A stretch of 64,000 bases of DNA from Azadirachta indica (taxonomy: Eukaryota; Streptophyta; Magnoliopsida; Sapindales; Meliaceae). Positions 61,598 to 64,000 of the stretch are shown here, piece after piece. Position 1 is the stretch's first letter, and every line of letters starts with the position of its first letter. Both the position numbers and the translations under genes were made by a program. The notes beneath the pieces were generated by a model, which saw nothing but the letters and a program-made list of their open reading frames with translations, did no database searches and was not told where the DNA came from. The DNA is taken from positions 15,400,274 to 15,464,273 of the forward strand of contig CM040444.1 of assembly GCA_022749755.1 (NCBI GenBank). The letters run 5' to 3'.

Positions 61598-64000
61598 ATG
61601 TTTTCCGGATGGAGGATAGCGAAATCGGCGGAGGAGATGGTGTCGAGGTGGGCGGTGAAGAGGATTTGTAAATTCTTTTTGAAGAAGAAATTGGGACAAT
61701 TCATCTTAGGGGATATCGACCTTGACCAGCTTGATGTGCAGCTCACTGATGGCTCAATTCAGCTCAGTGATCTCGCGCTTAATGTTGATTATCTTAATCA
61801 GAAGGTATGCGTGTTTTGCTTAATTAAATTTTGTTTGAGGAGGCCAATTTCTGGTTTATTCGTGTTCTTTTTATTGGTTATTTATGAAAGACATTAGGTT
61901 TTGTTTGTTATTGTTGTGGCTTCTTGTTTGTGCTTTGCGGGCTCGGAGAGTTTGTAGTATCAATGTTCTTAGAGAACTTGTTCTCTTGACTTTTTTGTTG
62001 TTGGGTTTATGTGAGACTTTAACAAATTCGAACGGAGGATGAGATATTATTTGGTGTTTCTAAAATTGGGTATAAAGAATTGCTGTTGAATGTCCTCTGT
62101 TCCACTGATGCGTTAACTGAATTGAATGTGTACTACGTTGTGGGAATTTATGCCCTGTAATATTGGTTAGGTTCATGTTGATGCTTAAGTTGTCTTGTTC
62201 AGTACAAGAAACTGAGAAAGCTGGATTTTGCCTCTATAGAATTTTAATAAAATTTTGTCACTTACTATGTTTGGGAACTAGTGTAACTAGAATTGCTGTT
62301 AGTGAATGTTGATCTCCAAGTCTTTTCTGGTAGAACATAAGAAGAAGCTTAAATTCTTCAGTCGTCCCTTCTTTACACATGGCGTCTATTTATTCATTAA
62401 AAAATTTATTTTCTCTTATTGATTTTCTTTTCATTTTGCCAGTCTGGTTCAGCAACATCAGTGATAATAAAAGAGGGGTCCATTGGATCTCTACTAGTTA
62501 AAATGCCATGGAAGGGCAAAGGTTGTCAGGTTGAGTTGGATGAACTAGAGCTTGTGCTTGCTCCTTGTCAGGATAATAATTTATGGGCCACAGATGAAAG
62601 TTGTAGTTCAAGTCAAGATGGTAACCACAGTATGCAGTCGGACTCAGGGCAGTTTGAGCATGATGTACTGGGCAATCCTTCTAAATTTACTTCCAATGAT
62701 GTTCATGAAGGTGTTAAGATAATTGCAAAGATGGTTAAATGGTTTCTTACAAGCTTCCATATAAAGATAAAGAAGTTGATTGTTGCGTTTGTTCCATGCA
62801 TAGAGAAGGATGAAAACAAGGTGGAGTCATGTGCAACTTTGGTTCTTCGAATATCAGAAATAGAATGTGGAACTTGTGTTTCTGAAGATTCGACCTCAAA
62901 CAGTGATGCAAAAGCTGAGAGCTTTCTTGGAATTAGTCGTCTTACAAACTTTGTTAGATTTCAAGGAGCAGTACTTGAACTTCTTCACACAGAGGCCGTT
63001 GGCCAGCAAACAAGCTCTCCATGTGCTTCTGCAACACCCTTTTCTAAAGTACCTTCGGGTTACTCTCCATCAAATGTTACAACTCCAATCATGACATGGA
63101 ATGGAGGTGGATTTTCGGGGAATATAAAATTGAGTATACCTTGGAAGGATGGTTCATTAGATATTCGCAAAGTGGATTCTGATGTTTCTATTGATCCCAT
63201 AGAACTAAGATTTCAGCCGATCACAATCAAATGGTTCTTACTTTCATGGGAAACTTACAAGAAGTTTGGTAAGGATCAGAGGGCTCATATGCTTAACAAG
63301 CCTACAGACTCTGTTTACTTCAATACAAGTTCTCATTTTCATGCATCACCAAATGTTTCTGCTGTAATTGCCACTGATGAGATTAGACCAATTTGTGGTA
63401 GCTCCTCTGCCAACTTCTCTTCTTTGAATGAGCAAGAATCTGTTTCTGAAACTATGCTACCTGCCTCACATCTTATAATGGATTGGGTGCCATTTCCTGT
63501 CAGGGGAAACCAGAAGGATGCTATTCAAGATGTTGATCTGGGGGCAAGGTTGGTATATCTGTTTGTGCTTGTATCATTGTTGATGTTAGGGTTTGGCTAA
63601 TTTACATTGATGATAACATTAATGTTACCTACACAAAACTTGAAAACTCCAACACTCAAGTTGAAGTCCTAATTTAAAACTCTAATGACCGTCACTTGAA
63701 AAAGCTTGAAATGTCTAAACTTGAAAACTGAGCTGTATAATAGTGGATCCTTGATGTTAGAGGAATTTACTTGAAACACTCCGACTAGAGGCTGCTAGGG
63801 ACGATTATAATTAAATATTAAAATGAATTTCAGCTCTGGTATACCTCCACTTTACATTGTATATGTTCATTGGATTTTTGTTTAAACCAATGCTAATATT
63901 TCTAGTTGCTTTGGCCTATGTACAGCATGGATCAATTTTTTGAATGTTTTGATGGAATGAGATATTCCCAATCTGCTTTAGGAAGCAGTGGCATGTGGAA
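61598..64000 (+). CDS. ATG2: Autophagy-related protein 2 (ATG2), 5' part
   Basis: Lipid-transfer protein that bridges the endoplasmic reticulum and the growing phagophore with ATG18 and ATG9. Exons seen: 61598-61804, 62443-63548 and 63926 onward, still open at the window edge. The first 69 residues are the chorein-type N-terminus: [18 protein letters not shown], a KKKLGQF segment, then [20 protein letters not shown]. Exon 2 continues with [15 protein letters not shown] and [13 protein letters not shown]. Exon 3 begins [20 protein letters not shown], a conserved plant ATG2 block. About 462 residues are visible; the whole protein is usually near 1,900, so most lies outside. The start fits Arabidopsis ATG2. 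A DUF- or VPS13-like alternative is unlikely given the exact match of the opening block. Confidence 0.95.

Noticed and set aside
1..64000. CRISPR arrays, bacterial operons, rRNA or tRNA genes
   Set aside because: None seen. The DNA is plant nuclear, and no spaced repeat array or tRNA-like box pair was recognised by eye.

Overview
This window is nuclear DNA of a flowering plant, almost certainly a woody eudicot. The evidence is AT-rich intergenic DNA, many short introns with plant-type GT-AG borders, plant-specific proteins close to Arabidopsis orthologues, and typical plant transposons. Citrus or another Sapindales species is my impression, but the sequence does not prove it. No bacterial operon, CRISPR array, rRNA or tRNA was seen. 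Exon models below were built by eye from splice sites, reading phase and family knowledge; no alignment was run.

Layout. 1-650: a non-autonomous DNA transposon with long inverted ends, cut by the window edge. 1840-10199 (+): PREP, the organellar presequence protease, 19 exons. 11578-12712: a second long-TIR element with an 8-bp target duplication. 13133-17557 (-): a decayed Ty1/copia retrotransposon with very short LTRs. 20356-21437 (+): a KRP6/7-type CDK inhibitor. 24487-27570 (+): a TMEM53/DUF829 alpha/beta-hydrolase-like protein. About 31440-31780: a probable relic of a B3 gene. 32904-43786 (+): three tandem B3-domain genes; the first two have a long C-terminal coiled-coil extension and the third lacks it. 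44447-55768 (-): an NQR-type fusion of a short-chain dehydrogenase and a quinone-oxidoreductase-like MDR domain, 18 exons, with a 1.07-kb TRIM-like LTR element in one intron. 55769-61597: repeat-rich AT-rich DNA. 61598 to the window end (+): the 5' part of ATG2, the autophagy lipid-transfer protein.

The genes are ordinary, independently acting plant loci: organellar peptide turnover, cell-cycle inhibition, transcription factors, redox metabolism and autophagy. They do not form an operon or a pathway. The main points of interest are the B3 array and its relic, a GC-AG intron in PREP, the fused dehydrogenase, and four mobile elements whose ends can be placed by eye. I did not find a convincing undescribed multi-gene system.
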